Below, one piece after another: positions 22,208-34,358 of a stretch of DNA of 64,000 nt (positions within the stretch are counted from its first letter, which is position 1; each line of letters begins with the position of its first letter). Under the pieces are notes generated by a model. The model did no database searches, was not told where the DNA came from, and saw nothing but the letters and a program-made list of their open reading frames with translations. This DNA comes from Acanthococcus lagerstroemiae (lineage: Eukaryota > Arthropoda > Insecta > Hemiptera > Eriococcidae), in assembly GCA_031841125.1 (NCBI GenBank), contig CM063112.1:7528603-7592602 (forward strand), in the 5' to 3' direction. The position numbers and the translations under genes were made by a program.

Positions 22208-23159
22208 ATCCGCCTTGTTAGGACTGTTTTCCCTTGAAAACGACATTTTCACCTGAAATTATTGTTCTTAGAAACTTTCTGGGACTATTTTTGGTAGAAA
22301 TCCAATGTTCGAGACGCTTTCGTCGATCAAAAATTTTTTGTGAAAAAGATTTTTAAATTTTTGGTGGAAAAAATTTTTTTAATACATTTTACTTGAAAAA
22401 AAATTTTTAAAGTCGCAATAACGTTATTAACTTATTATTTGTTGCAATAAAGTACTTTGATTCAAAATTGTTCCGTTGTACATAGTTTAGGAGGAATAAA
22501 AAAGAATAATATAAAAATTAGGTTCAGTTTTCCAAGACCTTTAATTTGATACCTATGAAGCCATAGTCTTATAGGGAATTTTTGGGACTATTTTACTTTT
22601 TTGTATGACGGTTTCACTTTTATGAGGACTTTTTATGGCCTATTTCGATCCTGCTAGAGACTTATAAGACGGCCTATTGAATTTTTAGCGCCTAAATATT
22701 CAGGCCTTAAATTACTGTTACCAAATTTATAGATTTTAGAAAAATGACAGTACTATTTTGGCTTTTAAAGTTCGATATGAGTTATGGTTGGTGAGTTTGA
22801 ATTTTTTGAGGAAAATCTACTTTTACACCCTGTAAGTATCCCGACGGGCTGATTGGGCTCATCTTTAAATTCGGACTTCATTAAAAGGTTGTGGTACCTC
22901 CTAAAAGTTTCAACTGAGTCAGTTACAGACAAATAAAACGTCAGACAATGCCATTTCCTCCTGCACTCACATTTTGGCCCCCCGCGCCCTTCCGAATGAC
23001 TCGATTTGGCCCATCTACAGAGTACAAACTCGATCTTTTCGTTACCGACGACTATACCCATATTCAAGATTCGACTTGTTCACTCAGTTATAACTTGCTA
23101 TCGCATAGATCTTGGATAAATAAATTTAAAAAAAAAGAAAAAAAAAAGAGTTAATTAAT
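22208..23159. other. No gene seen
   Basis: AT-rich flank beyond the 5' truncation point of copy 2. An A-rich run at 23125-23150 lies just before the CR1/Jockey-like fragment. Confidence 0.5.
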
Positions 23160-24225
23160 TAATAGAACACCGTACAGATTTTGAAAGCCTGTAAAGAGAT
23201 TAAGATAAGACTCGCGTGCTGTAGTATTGAAAATAGGCTGTCTTTAAATGTTGGGAAATGCACTTATACTCTTCTCGCCCGGAAAAAGCAATACACCAAA
23301 TATGAGTACGCCATAATGGGAAAAAAACTAACTAGATCAGATAAGGTCAGAGATTTGGGCATTCTTTTGGACAGAGAGTTAACCTTTCACGAATCATATT
23401 GAGAGAGTCATGTCTAGGGCGAAGAGAACGGCGTACTTCATTGTCAGGAACTCTGCAAACTTTAAGAAAACTAGCACCCTGAAAATATTTAATTTTTCTT
23501 TTGTCAGTTCACTTCTGGAATTTAGAGTTTTAGTTTAGTTGCCACATACCGTTACAGTTATTGAAAAAACAGAAAAAATACAAATAGATTTCTAAAGTAC
23601 GTTTATTTTAAAGATTTTGAATACTACCCTGACCCCGAAAACATACCCTATGATGAACTTTTGGCCGGATATGAAATTGAATCTCTAGGAAAAAGAAGAG
23701 AAAAAACAGCAAAATTGTTTCTAGATGATCGAATTCACGGTAATATTAACTGCTTCAAGAAATAAATATTTGGGCCCCAAAATCACAATCTACATACAAA
23801 AAATACTTTCCTCGAAAAAATATCGCAGTACTAAAATGGAATTCTCGTAATTAAACAATCTCATGAAAACTGCAAATAATTTTTTGACAGAGTGTCCTGG
23901 CGCTGACATTTATAGTATGCCTAGATCGACGTTTAGGCGGCTAATAGCGGGATGGGGAGCTGTGGGATAGCGGACATGCGGTAGGTTTATTTTTACTTTT
24001 ATTTTTATTTTCTTCGTTATTATTTCTCTTTATTTTTTATTTATTTTTACATTTTTTTTATTTCTTTTATTTTTTTGTTTCTTTTTTTTTTAAATTAAAT
24101 TAAATTAAATTTTTTTTTAATTTATTTTTATCTTTTCCCTCTCTGGCATTGATTTTTTGTTAGTAGTCCCTCCTATAATTGGCTTCGGCCGTTGGAGGGA
24201 CCAAAATAAATAAAAATTAAATTAA
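23160..24225 (+). pseudogene. 3' part of a CR1/Jockey-like non-LTR retrotransposon
   Basis: Three-frame reading gives the distal ORF2 region of a CR1/Jockey-type element. It includes NRLSLNVGKC, then VRDLGILLDRELTF (23340-23400), then after frameshifts RAKRTAYFIVRNSANF and FVSSLLEF (23400-23530), IEKTEKIQ (about 23560) and SLGKRREKTAKLFLDD (23675-23735). The catalytic RT motifs lie upstream of the truncation. A T-rich untranslated region follows and ends in 'GGAGGGACCAAAATAAATAAAAATTAAATT'-type sequence near 24195-24225. The fragment at 53250-53624 has the same 3' organisation and orientation. Confidence 0.8.
24060..24130. repeat. T-tract and (AAATT)n microsatellite in a retrotransposon 3' region
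   Basis: Long T runs followed by AAATTAAATTAAATTAAATT. Low complexity inside the 3' untranslated part of the element. Confidence 0.9.
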
Positions 24226-25260
24226 TGGCTTCACTTCGTTTGCTTTACAAGTTTCTCAAAATCCAAAAATAAATCCGCGTAAGTCCCGTAATAGTCTTCC
24301 AGTTATCAACCTCAGTATACATTCTGCCCTATCATCAGTGACTCAACTATCAAAGCTGAAAACTAACTCTTACATTCTGTAATGCTGAGTTAGTTTTTCA
24401 GACTCAGCAGTCCTGTCAAGTTTTTCAGACTCAACCAGTCGTTTCTGCCCTTCATAATACTGCTTTTTATGGTGGTAGGGGAGGGGGTTGTTAGTAATCG
24501 TCAATTAACAAACTACGCTCGAATACTGTAGTCGATTTAAGGTCTCAGCTGAAAGAAGGGGTGACCCCACCGAAATCGAAATTCGATACTGCGATAGTGT
24601 ATATAAATAATTTTCCGTTTCGACGTTTATCGAAGATCGAAGACTATACCGCAAATTACCTCATCGAGTGGAAGGTTATATAGCGCTAATTTGCCACTCG
24701 AGCCGCGTCGAACACGCGAATATCATCATTTAACGTCGAAAAATGATCGTGTTTTTGTTGCCGAGCCGAGCTGAGTGAGGCAGGCAGAGTAGACAGGTCT
24801 GTGTAATAAGCTGCGGTGTATTCGAGTTCGGACGTGGCGCGAAATGCGAAAATACGCGAATAAGGAAAACAGTCATCAGAGCTAGCAAGAAGGAGCGCAG
24901 GGTGCGTAAGGTCGGAAAAACAAATGACTCACTCGGAGTTGGTCCTCCGCGGACGGGAGTGTGATGAAGTGCGAGGTGCGACCGTGACGAATGGGCGAAC
25001 GTGACAGCATATACGGCAAGACTGAGATGACATTGCTCTCGTTCTTTTTCTTCCTCTCTTTCTTCTCCTCCTCCAGCTCCGTCTTCTTACCTTTTTTTTC
25101 TCTTCATCCTCCTCTCCGTCATCTGCCAGCTCTGTGTCATCTTCCTCCTTCTTCTCCCCGCCATTCCTTTCTTTTCTCCTTAAAGCTGGAAGGGCCGGAT
25201 CTTCTGCTACTGGTGTTGACGCGACTTGGATAGTTCTTGAAGAATATTGAGGAATCTAAA
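24226..25260. other. Unique-looking CpG-containing stretch followed by a pyrimidine tract
   Basis: 24540-25020 has many CpG sites and shares nothing with the rest of the window. 25030-25190 is strongly pyrimidine-rich (TTCTTCCTCT-type). This could be upstream or untranslated DNA of a gene, but no coding exon is recognisable. Confidence 0.35.
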
Positions 25261-26254
25261 ACATACGGGTAATTCCACATCAACACAAACCCTTTGAGGG
25301 ATAATATTGAATTTGCATAAAGTAGAGTCGGTACTTACTGGATTTTTTCAAATTTTTTTTTTGACAAAGTTTGAGGTTTTTTAATCTAAAAACTTGAGTT
25401 GATGATATTGCAATTTGAAATTAGGGTAACTGAATGTGCTACTTGTGGAAAAGAAAATTATACATCTTGTGGCAGTGCGGGGGGTAAAGTCCCACTTCGT
25501 TGTTATGGAGTTATGAGTACCCAGTACTCACGTATACTAGATGAAATTTCTGATTAAATGAGACCATGCATAACTCTATAGCTCCAAAATTTGCCGAGAA
25601 ATGGTTGTTTGGAGTTGATATTTCCAAAAACCTGATTTCAAGAAAAAAGAAATTTAAACAAGAAGGTTAAAAGTAAACGAAAAATTAAAAATTCTAAGTG
25701 GCATATCTCTGAGACAAATAGAGCTAGAGAGCTGCGTGAGGTCTCATTTGGTCAGAAATTTTATAAAGAATTTGGGACCTTTTCAGAAAATTAATACGGA
25801 ATGAAAGAGTTTTATTTTCAGTGACAACAGAATGAGTTGGATGTGGGGAAAAGCAGAGTGGGGGTAGGGTTCATTTTTCGTTCATTATGGACGAACGAAG
25901 GCAGACTGAGAAAACCCGACTCTACCGAAATCGTCACGAATCCCGATTTTTTGACAATTTTGACCTCGATTTATAAAAATAGCCGTATCTTTAAAACTCG
26001 GATCGACAAAGTGGGATTTTATTCCCTGCACTGTCATGCTGGAAATTGCGTATTTATATATATTTTTTTGTTTCCAAGTTATAAGGAGTTGAAGCAATGC
26101 ATTCTACGAGAAACGCCAAAACATATTTGTGGTGGATCTATGATCTAATACTTCAGGAGGGTATCGTCCAATCGCTCAACATCCAAAGACCCAAAGGCTA
26201 GAAGAATCCGCGTTCATATGAACCTAATCATTTGCTTCAAGAGTTTGAAAAACA
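25261..26254. other. No gene seen
   Basis: AT-rich spacer. An open frame at 25837-26148 has no recognisable motif. Confidence 0.5.
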
Positions 26255-26515
26255 TGGATGAAGGAAGACATCCTCGGAAAGATGGATGAACGAAGAAAAT
26301 ATAAGAATGCAAACGATAGGGAAGGTAGATTAGCTTATCAAAAGTTGAGGAACGAAATAAAGAGAGAATGTAAAAAGGTAGAGGAGGAATGGATGAAAGA
26401 AAAAAGTGATAAGATAGAAGAGTTTATAAATAAAGGACAAATAGACTTGGCCTTCAGAAAAATAAAAATGGAGTTTGGAGAAAGAGGGGAGAAAGCAAAT
26501 AATATAACAAATCCA
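26255..26515 (+). pseudogene. Fragment of an RTE-like ORF2 (endonuclease-to-RT connector)
   Basis: The reading WMKEDILGKMDERRKYKNAN followed by a Lys/Glu-rich helix (about 85 residues from 26258) is the connector between endonuclease and RT typical of arthropod RTE-type ORF2. It stops after MEFGERG, and neither catalytic domain is present. The minus-strand fragment at 51420-51640 covers the same protein segment and also loses similarity right after the 'GER' residues. Confidence 0.7.
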
Positions 26516-26572
26516 AGCGACAAAATCTGTTTTTTGAGAATACGTGATTCAAAGTTCAAGAGCCATATAAAT

Positions 26573-27060
26573 GACTGACTGATTCAACACTTAATTCGCC
26601 TGCGAATACCACACACTCCTTGTATCACCCTGTATTCCCATGCGAGCCTCACGTTCCTTGTGCCTGCCTGCAAGCACTACTCTCTGCTAGTGCATCATCT
26701 TGAAGACGAGTCTGCAACCCTGGGAGAGCCTTTTCGTGTCTGCTTCGCAGACTGCGTCGACATCAGAATGTCGTTGTTCACTACGCTCCACAGTGCACGT
26801 TGCCGTCCATATTTTTTGGCGCGCTCATTTTATGGACGCTACATTCGCTGGACGTCACATTCTGGTGTCAACGCAGTCCGCAAAGCAGACATGAAAATGC
26901 TCTCCCATGGTGGCAGACGAGTCTGCAAGATTATGCTCTAGCTCCAGGGAGTAGTGCTCGCAAGCTGGTACAAGGAACGTGATGCTCGCATGAGAATACA
27001 GACTGATACACGGAGTGTGGTATTCGCAGGCGAATTAAGTGTTGAGTCAGTCAGTCAGTC
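26573..27060. mobile_element. Fold-back (long inverted repeat) element
   Basis: The left arm begins GACTGACTGATTCAACACTT and the right arm is its reverse complement with about 10-15% difference ('AAGTGTTGAGTCAGTCAG'). Arms of roughly 200 bp pair through 'TTCGCCTGCGAATACCACAC', 'CACGTTCCTTGT' and 'GTCTGCTT.GC.GACTGCGT', leaving a short central loop near 26800-26830. Open frames inside are palindrome by-products. The element abuts the Helitron starting at 27070. Confidence 0.88.
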
Positions 27061-27069
27061 AGTAGTTTA

Positions 27070-28507
27070 TCTCTCTATATACTAAAAAAGTAAAATCCAC
27101 CGCCGCCACCCACTGCGAGTTGCCTACCTAAAAATCAGAAAAATTGCAGGGGCAGAGCAGGTACTTTCAAGGACATAATCTGTTCTAACATGAAAGATCT
27201 CCAAGTTTTAAGACATAACCGACGTAATAAGACACAAAAAAACATATAATGACATAATTACCCATATTCTCCAAGATCTCAAGTCGCAAGATATAACACA
27301 TAGTCTAACTTGAGATATGTATAAAGGCAGATATAGTGTTCATGAATAGGGCAGACCAGCTACCTTGGACTCTGAGATCTCAGGTCCTTATGACGTCATC
27401 ATCATCTCATTAGATCTGTTCCCTGAGAATATTCCCAAAATCAAGGCGGCGGCTGCGTGGTTGCACGGTGCTTCTGGGAGAGAAAAAAACACTGCGGTTT
27501 GCCTACCCTGCCCCTTAATTGCTATTTTCTCCTGGGGTAGCCTACCTTTGGGAGGGAGTTCATGGTGGAGGAGGGAGCTTGGAGGGAGGAAGGTCGTGAA
27601 GGCCACGGTAGGGGAAGGGTGGGAATCGACATTAGAGGGCGGGGAGTCGCAGTGAGGGAGAGGGTCATGGTCAAGGAATAAGAGGGTTATTGTGGGGGAG
27701 GGCTCTCTATAAATTGAACAGTAAAAGCCACCTAAGCCACCTCTTCCTTCCCCTCCGTGGGGATAAATTCCTGATGACCTCCCCTGTACCTTAATCTCAC
27801 GTTTCACCAGTGGTATCCTATCCTTGGGGGGACTCTGGTGGAAGTGGGAGCTTCTGGAAAGGGAGGACGGCCACGAAGTATATAGAGAGACCGTCAGATT
27901 TTCGGGCAACCCGCAGTGTGGTTTTTTCTTCCGGAGGCGGCGGCGGATTTCCTCTGTTCCCTCCTCCATCATGAACTCCCTCTTCAAGGTAGGCTGCCCC
28001 TGGAAAAATGAGCAGTCAAGGGGCACGGTTGGCAACCCGTAGTTGGTTTTTTCTCCCAGAGGTGGCGGCGGGTAGGCTACCCCTGGAGAAATGAGCATTA
28101 AGGGGCAGGGTAGGCAACCCGCAGTGACTTTTTTCTCCCCGGAGGCGGCGTCGGCGGCCGGATGGTGGAGGGGGTTCTGTTATGGGAAGGCAGTTGTGGT
28201 GAAGGACCTTCCGCGCACCCTGGTCGTATTGAAGGTGGAGGTCCTGGGTGCTTCCTCTAATAGATCAAATTGAAAGGTGTGACTTATTCTTGAAGGTATA
28301 TACGTAGAAACCCATCAGTTATTTGTACAACTGGTATTGTCACAAAAAGCCTCAATAAGGAAAAAAAGAGAGGAACTCTGACAGGAAGAGTGAGAAACTT
28401 GTGAACCCGCGAGTCGCGAAGCGCCGAGCTAGGCAGGGGCCGGGACGAGCGAAGCGAGTGACAGCAGGGGTTGCGGCGTGAAGCGGCCAGGGGGGGAAGC
28501 CCATTAG
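27070..28507 (+). mobile_element. Non-autonomous Helitron, copy 1
   Basis: The 5' end TCTCTCTATATACTAAAA follows a target A (27069). The 3' end has a GC-rich hairpin region (GGGGGGGAAGCCC) then ATTAG followed by T, a degraded form of the Helitron CTAG|T end. Internal units 'GGTAGGCTACCCCTGGAGAA..GGGGCAGGGTAGGCAACCC' appear in both orientations (27470-27620 inverted, 27940-28150 direct). The minus-strand copy at 54398-55217 shares the 5' end and body. No Rep/helicase frame is present. A 236-codon minus-strand frame across 27388-28098 is an artefact of GC-rich repeats. Confidence 0.85.
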
Positions 28508-28529
28508 TTATTATTATTTTTTTTCGTAA

Positions 28530-28860
28530 CGCTCTTTTCGTCACACTCCAAAGTAACGCTTTTTTCCATTGTGTGCTAAAGTGAAGACATAAAAATGTCA
28601 AAACGATTTTCATGGAAATGATAATTCTTTTTCATTACTCCTTTTTGTTCCTCTTCGGATGTAACGTTTTCCCCTTTGTTGTTATACTCATGGCTGGAAT
28701 GTGCCAAAGTAAAGATAAGAAAATGTCAAAACAAATTTCCAGAAATGATTATTTCATTCCTCCTCAAATGTAACGCGTAACGCGTGAAACGTGGTGCGTG
28801 AAAGTAACGGTTTTCAGGTTTGTGTACCAAAGTGAAGACATGAAAATGTTTTTAAAAAAA
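28530..28860. repeat. Diverged TAACG-type tandem repeat, three units
   Basis: Units of roughly 110-145 bp carry 'TAACGCTTTTTTCC', then 'GTGCTAAAGTGAAGACAT', then 'AAAATGTCAAAAC'. The same family is seen at 37460-37610. Confidence 0.7.
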
Positions 28861-30754
28861 AGAACCTCAAAGAGGCTTGAAATAGCTTAGGGAAGTGTTG
28901 TTACCGCAAAGGGGCGGAGGTACTCAGGCTTTTCTCTCCGCTGGAACCTATCCCTTCGCTACAAAAAAGGCCTGCAAACGCTAATGCCGGACTCTACTGA
29001 GACTTGGATCATTGAATACCGATACCGGGCCTAGAAGTTCGTCGAACCTTCTTTGTCGATGGCGTTTATAAATAGCAAAGGCCCTGAAGTTTTCACAGGG
29101 CTGTAGGTTTCCCCTATTCTTCCTCGTTTCTTATTTGATCAGAACTTTACAGAAGTCGTCAACAACTGGCTACGTCTACCCTTTTCTCTTCCTCTACAGT
29201 ACCGTGTACATATATTTGGGTAATTTGACGCTTTCCCGGCGCCAACTGTCCCGACTTCCCACTCGAATTCGATCAATCTTACGCAGCAATTTCCGTTCCT
29301 TATAATTCGTACCAATGAACGCCACATTTCCCAGACAAACCGTTCACCGCCATTGTTTTACGCATAATATTGACTTTTTTCGGGAATTCATTCAGATATT
29401 CGCTATGTATATGTATGTAAGCTTGTCGAACACGCATTAGGTGGTAAGTTTGAAAAATGGCGTACTCTATGTATATCGCGGTACAGGAGCACGTCGACCC
29501 CAATACATAATAAATTTAGTTTCGTCTGTGTAATCGGAGACAAAATATCGAGCTCGAGGGAGAATTGAGTCCGAGCACAAATGGCCCCCTCCCCTGTTTC
29601 TGCATTATTGGACTGGCGAAGAGGTGTTGTTATTCCGGCTGTGGTGAGGCCGAGTAGCTTCACAAGAGGGTTCCTTATTGCCGTGCGCTTCGGGAAAATT
29701 CCACATCTGAAAATTTATGTCGCTGCTGGGGCTCTTTCGCTTGCATTCTCGTCTGGCAGGGAGGGGAAAAAAAATTTAACGACCATGTTCGCGTGCTAGC
29801 GGAGAATTTTACGATTTGTTTGTGTATCGCAGAAACTCGTTCGTTGGCAGGAAGTTTTAAAAGCGGAGCGTTGGCTGTTTCATGAATTTTTTACGCCCGT
29901 GCAGCGGCCGTCGGGCGAGATCATGAATGCGAAATGCCGGCCCGAAGTGAACTGCGATATAGCTTTATTTTTAAAAGGTTATGTTGCCGTTAAAACGTGA
30001 AACCAGCTCGAGAAATCGGAGCAGTTTGCCGGTACATTATATTCGGATCCCGGCGAGGCCTCTCCTCTTTAGCTACATTGTTTTCAAATTGAAAGCAGCG
30101 TACATTATTCTTTCCTGATGAATTGAAGTTGTTTCCGGTACGCATTCTACGTGTACGTGGTTCGATGGCACAACAAAGGTTATGACGCCGTGAGGCGAAG
30201 AACATCTCCAATTGCCAGACCATTGGAAACCGTAATCAAATTCGAGTCTTGAAGTCTAGTGAAATAGAGATTCATTTGTATGCCACGTTAATTTATCGAG
30301 TAATTATTTCATGCTCTGCCTTCTCCAAATGCTACCATAAATAAAACAATCTCTTGTTCTTTAAGATAATTTGGAAATTTGCAATTCCGAAGGTTTCAGC
30401 GAACCATGTTCACTTCATCAGGACTGTATTGGCACCGATGCTCGGCGTCTTAATTAGTCTCGTATTTCAATCGTCTCAGAAATGTATTTACCAGTTATAA
30501 CGAGTACAAAAATGTGTAAACCGAATCTTAATTGGTCTCGGAGAGTTTGAATAATCTTAACGATTCCGAATTACTACCAAGGATGTCATTATTGTTAGTA
30601 GGTCAGTCATGTTTGAGATCTATCTTACAGAAGGTTTTCGTGATTATTACTCGTAAATGTCGAATCTTAAAAGTTGTGTATCATTCGGAAGGAGTTTTAA
30701 TGACCCTAAACCTTGTCTCCCTAAACCTCATTATGATTTTTTAAGTTGTAAAAA
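28861..30754. other. Unique-looking stretch, CpG-containing between about 29.1 and 30.2 kb
   Basis: No repeat shared with the window and no recognisable protein. The part around 29880-30220 has balanced composition and dense CpG ('GTGCAGCGGCCGTCGGGCG'). Possible regulatory DNA. Unproven. Confidence 0.35.
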
Positions 30755-31039
30755 GTGTATGGATACGCAGAAGTTGTATTTTTACGCAGACTAAACAAGT
30801 CCCCACTAGAAGTTTCCGAATTAAGGGAAACATTTAAAAGAGAAATTCGTCCAGACTTGAGGAAGTATAATTTTCCCAAGATTAGCAATCCAAAGGGAAA
30901 CTTTGAGTTCATTTGCAACAAAATGGTAGAAACTGCCACAGAATTTTATAAAACTTACATGCAAAAGACCCAACTGGACTTGGATTTTTCAACACATGAA
31001 CTTACTGACAACGAACCGTCTGCGATCAAGGGACATTAG
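30755..31039 (+). CDS. Unidentified 94-aa ORF immediately upstream of a retrotransposon ORF2
   Basis: Open frame with ordinary protein-like composition: charged and amphipathic, with SELRETFKREIRPDLRKYNF in the middle and ATEFYKTYMQKTQLDLDF near the end. It stops a few bases before the first recognisable endonuclease residues of the I-group element. It could be the end of that element's ORF1, although no Cys/His zinc knuckle is present, or an unrelated exon. I do not recognise the family. The ATG is the first in frame and has no special support. Confidence 0.35.
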   Translation: MYGYAEVVFLRRLNKSPLEVSELRETFKREIRPDLRKYNFPKISNPKGNFEFICNKMVETATEFYKTYMQKTQLDLDFSTHELTDNEPSAIKGH

Positions 31040-31600
31040 TCCGCCTGCAGTGGAACCTGAATAGTTACTATAAACGGCTCCCTGATCTCCAAAACCTCAT
31101 CACTATCTACCAACCTTTCTTCCTCTGCCTACCTCACCTCCTCTCGCGTAATCAAGTCACGCTGTCCAACTATCAAACCTTTCGACATGAATTCACTTAT
31201 GCTAAGCAAGCCAGTGCTGGAACAGCGATATTTGTACACAATTCCCTCTTTGACCAGCGTATACAAAACCCCAACTCATCTACAAGCAGTAGCTCTATCA
31301 GTCGTTATACTCCCTCTTTCCAAAACTCCCATCACCTTCTGTTCTGTATCCATCCCACCTAAACAGAATCTCTCCACGGCCGACCTAATTACCGTTATTT
31401 ACCTCCCTTCATTCTTGGGGGAGACTTCAATGCTCATAGTCCTACCTGGTGTTTAAAGCACTCGAATAGTCGCGGCAACGCTCTTCACAACATAGTATTC
31501 AACTCCCCTGACCTGATACTATTCAACCAGCACAAACTCACACACACCTCAACTGCTCTTACGGCTCTTTTTCTATAATTGACCTAACTCTATGTACATC
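31040..31600 (+). pseudogene. AP-endonuclease domain of the I-group element (broken)
   Basis: Pieces in different frames give LQWNLNSYYKRLPDLQNLI (start of the domain), EFTYAKQASAGTAIFVHNS, and GGDFNAHSPTWC near 31417-31450. The last is the catalytic GDFNxH motif of non-LTR endonucleases. Frameshifts around 31365 and 31400 and stops after 31560 separate the pieces. The enzyme would nick target DNA to prime reverse transcription. Confidence 0.85.
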
Positions 31601-32500
31601 AATCGTTGCCTCTCATCACCTGGAAAACCCACCATGATCTGTGTGACAGTAATCATTATCCAATTACCCTTAATCATGATTTGATTAAGCAATACCAAAC
31701 TCACTCATCACCCAAATGGATTCCCAACAAAGCTAACTGGTTCCACTTTCACAAACTGACCTCGCACATCCAAGACCGGCGTAAACCAACTCACTCCAGC
31801 AAGATATCGAATCGTTTGCGGGCTTCATCCTGAAGGCTGCTGAAATTTTCATACCGCAATCACAACCCCGTAACAACAAGCGAACCATCCCGTGGTGGTC
31901 AGATGACATCAAAACTGCATTAAAAGCATGCAGCCCTTAATCGATATCGCAAAACTAACTCGCCTTCAGACGTCCTCAAATACAAGAAGCTCCGACCGAA
32001 GGCACGTGTCCTCCTCCGTTTCTCTAAGAAACAGAGCTGGAACAACTTCGTCTCTAGTATCAACCATCCTGTTTCCTGCGCCACCATGTGGAGTAACATT
32101 AAACGGATAACAGGGACGAAAAAGAGCTTCAACATCCCGTTCTTAACCGTCTGTCACCAAGTCATTTCCAACCCACCTGATATCTCTGAAGCCTTAGCCA
32201 TTCACTACGCAGTAGCATCGTCCGATTCAGCTCATGACCCTCAATTATTTTTAACCTACAAAAAATAAACAGAAGCAAACCAGATCGACTTTTCCACCAA
32301 GAATTGGGATCTACTTTATAACCAACCCATCACAGAAGTGGAAGTCACAGCCACCATCCATGCTCAAGCATCTCCACTCCAGTGCCATCTCTCACTTAAT
32401 ATCGCTAGTTAGCAAAGTACTGCAATGTGGTTCCTACCCACCTAACTGGAAAACAGCAATGTCATATCGATCCTAAAACCTTCCTCAGACGCCTCTCTAC
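31600..32500 (+). pseudogene. Endonuclease-RT linker of the I-group element (broken)
   Basis: Contains PWWSDDIKTALKAC (31890-31930), KKQSWNNFVSSI (about 32030) and ATMWSNIKRITGTKKSFNIP (32080-32140), typical of the region between endonuclease and RT. Several frame changes. A deletion is likely between about 32340 and 32400, where the 'PG.DGI' motif is expected but missing. Confidence 0.75.
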
Positions 32501-32502
32501 CC

Positions 32503-33264
32503 GTGGCATATCATCCCATTTCACTTACTAGCGTCCTCGGCAAAACGTTTGAAAAAGTCATTAGCAAAAAGCTAGTCTGGTACCTGGAATCTAACAATAG
32601 ACTTTCAGCGTCACAGTACGGCTTTCATAAATCTCGATCAACACTCATGGCCCTGGCTGATCTGCAGGCACAAATTTGCGATGCATTTTCAACCGGAAAT
32701 CATCTGTTCTCAGTATTCTTCGGTATGGAAAAAGCCTTCGTTAGAGTATGGAGGTATAACACTTGTTCTCTGCTTCATAAATATGGTGTACGCGGACCCC
32801 TTCCTCTAATCCTACAAAGTTTCCTGCAAGACCGTTTCATTAGGTTATATGTGGGAGGACATCTTTCCTGCCCCCGACCGCTCGTCAATGGAATCCCGCA
32901 AGGCTTAGTCCTCTGCGTAACTTTGTTTTTGATTGATATTAATGAAGTCACTTTCCAGGTTCGTTTCCCTCTCACACATATACTATTTGCCGATGATTTC
33001 AGCACTCGCCTCAAATCCAAAAACCCGCCGCATCGTGCCCATAGACTACTCCAAGGAAACATAAAACTAATCGAAGCATGGTCCTCTAGACACGGATTCC
33101 GTATATCACAAAGCAAAACAGGATTCATGATGTTCCAGCATCGAACAGACAATCTAACTTTCTGTAATGTTTTTCTCCTTACTTTCAACATAAGAACGAA
33201 CATCATTCTTATAACTGTATTCTTGTTCACGTCTGAACAACAATGTTCACGAAAAACGCACTGA
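32503..33264 (+). pseudogene. Reverse transcriptase domain of the I-group element
   Basis: A 253-codon open frame. YHPISLTSVLGKTFEKVI opens the finger region (residues 3-20), and SQYGFHKSRST follows at 37-47. Motif A reads FFGMEKAF (72-79), where Gly replaces the catalytic Asp. GIPQG is at 130-134, and the catalytic FADDF box is intact at 162-166. The frame then drifts out near residue 220. It would copy element RNA into DNA at the nicked target. Motif A loss makes this copy inactive. Confidence 0.9.
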
Positions 33265-33289
33265 TACACTCACACTTTCCCACCTCTTC

Positions 33290-33780
33290 TACTTAACTCA
33301 CAATCGATTCCTCGTTCCAATTCAGTCAAATTTCTCGGCCTCTATCTTGACGCTCGCCTCTCCTGGTTACCTGATATAAAACACATAAAAGCCAAATGTA
33401 TGCGCTCACTCAATGTTCTGAAGTGCCTCTCACATCTTTCCAAAGGATGTAGCAGAGGACTACTCATTCAGTTATACCAGGCTCTGATCCGATCTATCAT
33501 GAATTACGGATCACCCATCTATGGACTTGCCCCTCCCTCATACTTAAAACTTCTTGACGCTGTTCAAAATGCGGGTTTACGTATCGCCATTGGCGCCTTT
33601 CGCACTAACCAAGCTTTGAGTACGTGTGCCGATGCTGGAATTCCTCCTTTCTCTTACCATCGGATGCAGCTCGCTGCCAAACTTCTCGTTACGATAGCAC
33701 ACAACCCTAATCTTCCTGTCTATGAGTATCTCTTTAACCCTTCAAACTACATACACCCCTGTTCCTAAATTCTCACTGCA
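33290..33780 (+). pseudogene. RT thumb/connector region of the I-group element
   Basis: Frame 33400-33768 holds LLIQLYQALIRSIMNYGSPI (the conserved 'LY..L..S...Y' block after RT), LDAVQNAGLRIAIGAFRTN, and ADAGIPPFSYHRMQLAAKLL. The second copy of the element begins inside this block at 22207 on the minus strand. Confidence 0.85.
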
Positions 33781-33950
33781 CTTACGTTCACACATTCAAG
33801 GGACACTATACCGTACCTTTTCCTACAATTCACTACCAACAATCCATACATCACCCGCACCCTGGTTGTTGAACCTCCCCCATGCAATTTTGAACTTACA
33901 TAATTCCGTGAAAAATCTACGCCCACCTTCCCCAAGTTTATCGGACACAT

Positions 33951-34358
33951 TTGCAAGAAACTCTGGACCGCTTTCCTGACTGTGTCCTATGCTTCACTGA
34001 TGGTTCAAAGTACAACGGACGCAACGCTTACGCCTGCTCCATAGATAGTCTACTACACTCCTTCCAACTTGAAAACACAGCTTCCATCTACACAGCCGAA
34101 CTCCATGCTATCCTAAAGTGCCTAGTCACGATCTCCTCGCTCGAAGACCTACCCATCCCCACTCACTATGTGGTCCTCGCAGATTCACTTTCCTTCTTAA
34201 GGTCTATATCTGATCGATTTTCAACCTACGCTCTCGTCCAACGCATCCATCTCATTCTCTTTTTCATTTCCTTCACCACCAAGAGCATTTCACTCATCTG
34301 GATCCTAAGCCTTATTGGTATTCCAGGAAATGAGGCAGTTGATCAAGCAGCACAGTAA
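33951..34358 (+). pseudogene. RNase H domain of the I-group element
   Basis: A 135-codon open frame. The first catalytic Asp is in CFTDGSK (residues 14-20), the Glu in TAELHAIL (48-55), the next Asp in VLADSLSFL (75-83), and the C-terminal block is GIPGNEAVDQAA (123-134), where His is often found instead of I/P. A stop at 34356 truncates the domain. Its role is removal of RNA from the RNA-DNA hybrid. Confidence 0.9.

Noticed and set aside
25030..25190. Coding region of a Ser/Phe/Leu-rich protein
   Set aside because: The stretch is a pyrimidine tract. The reading is compositional.
27388..28098. 236-codon open frame on the minus strand
   Set aside because: It lies wholly within a Helitron made of GC-rich direct and inverted repeats. 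The peptide is low-complexity and repeats itself in step with the DNA units.
32775..33269. 164-codon open frame antisense to the RT
   Set aside because: Shadow of the RT frame on the opposite strand.
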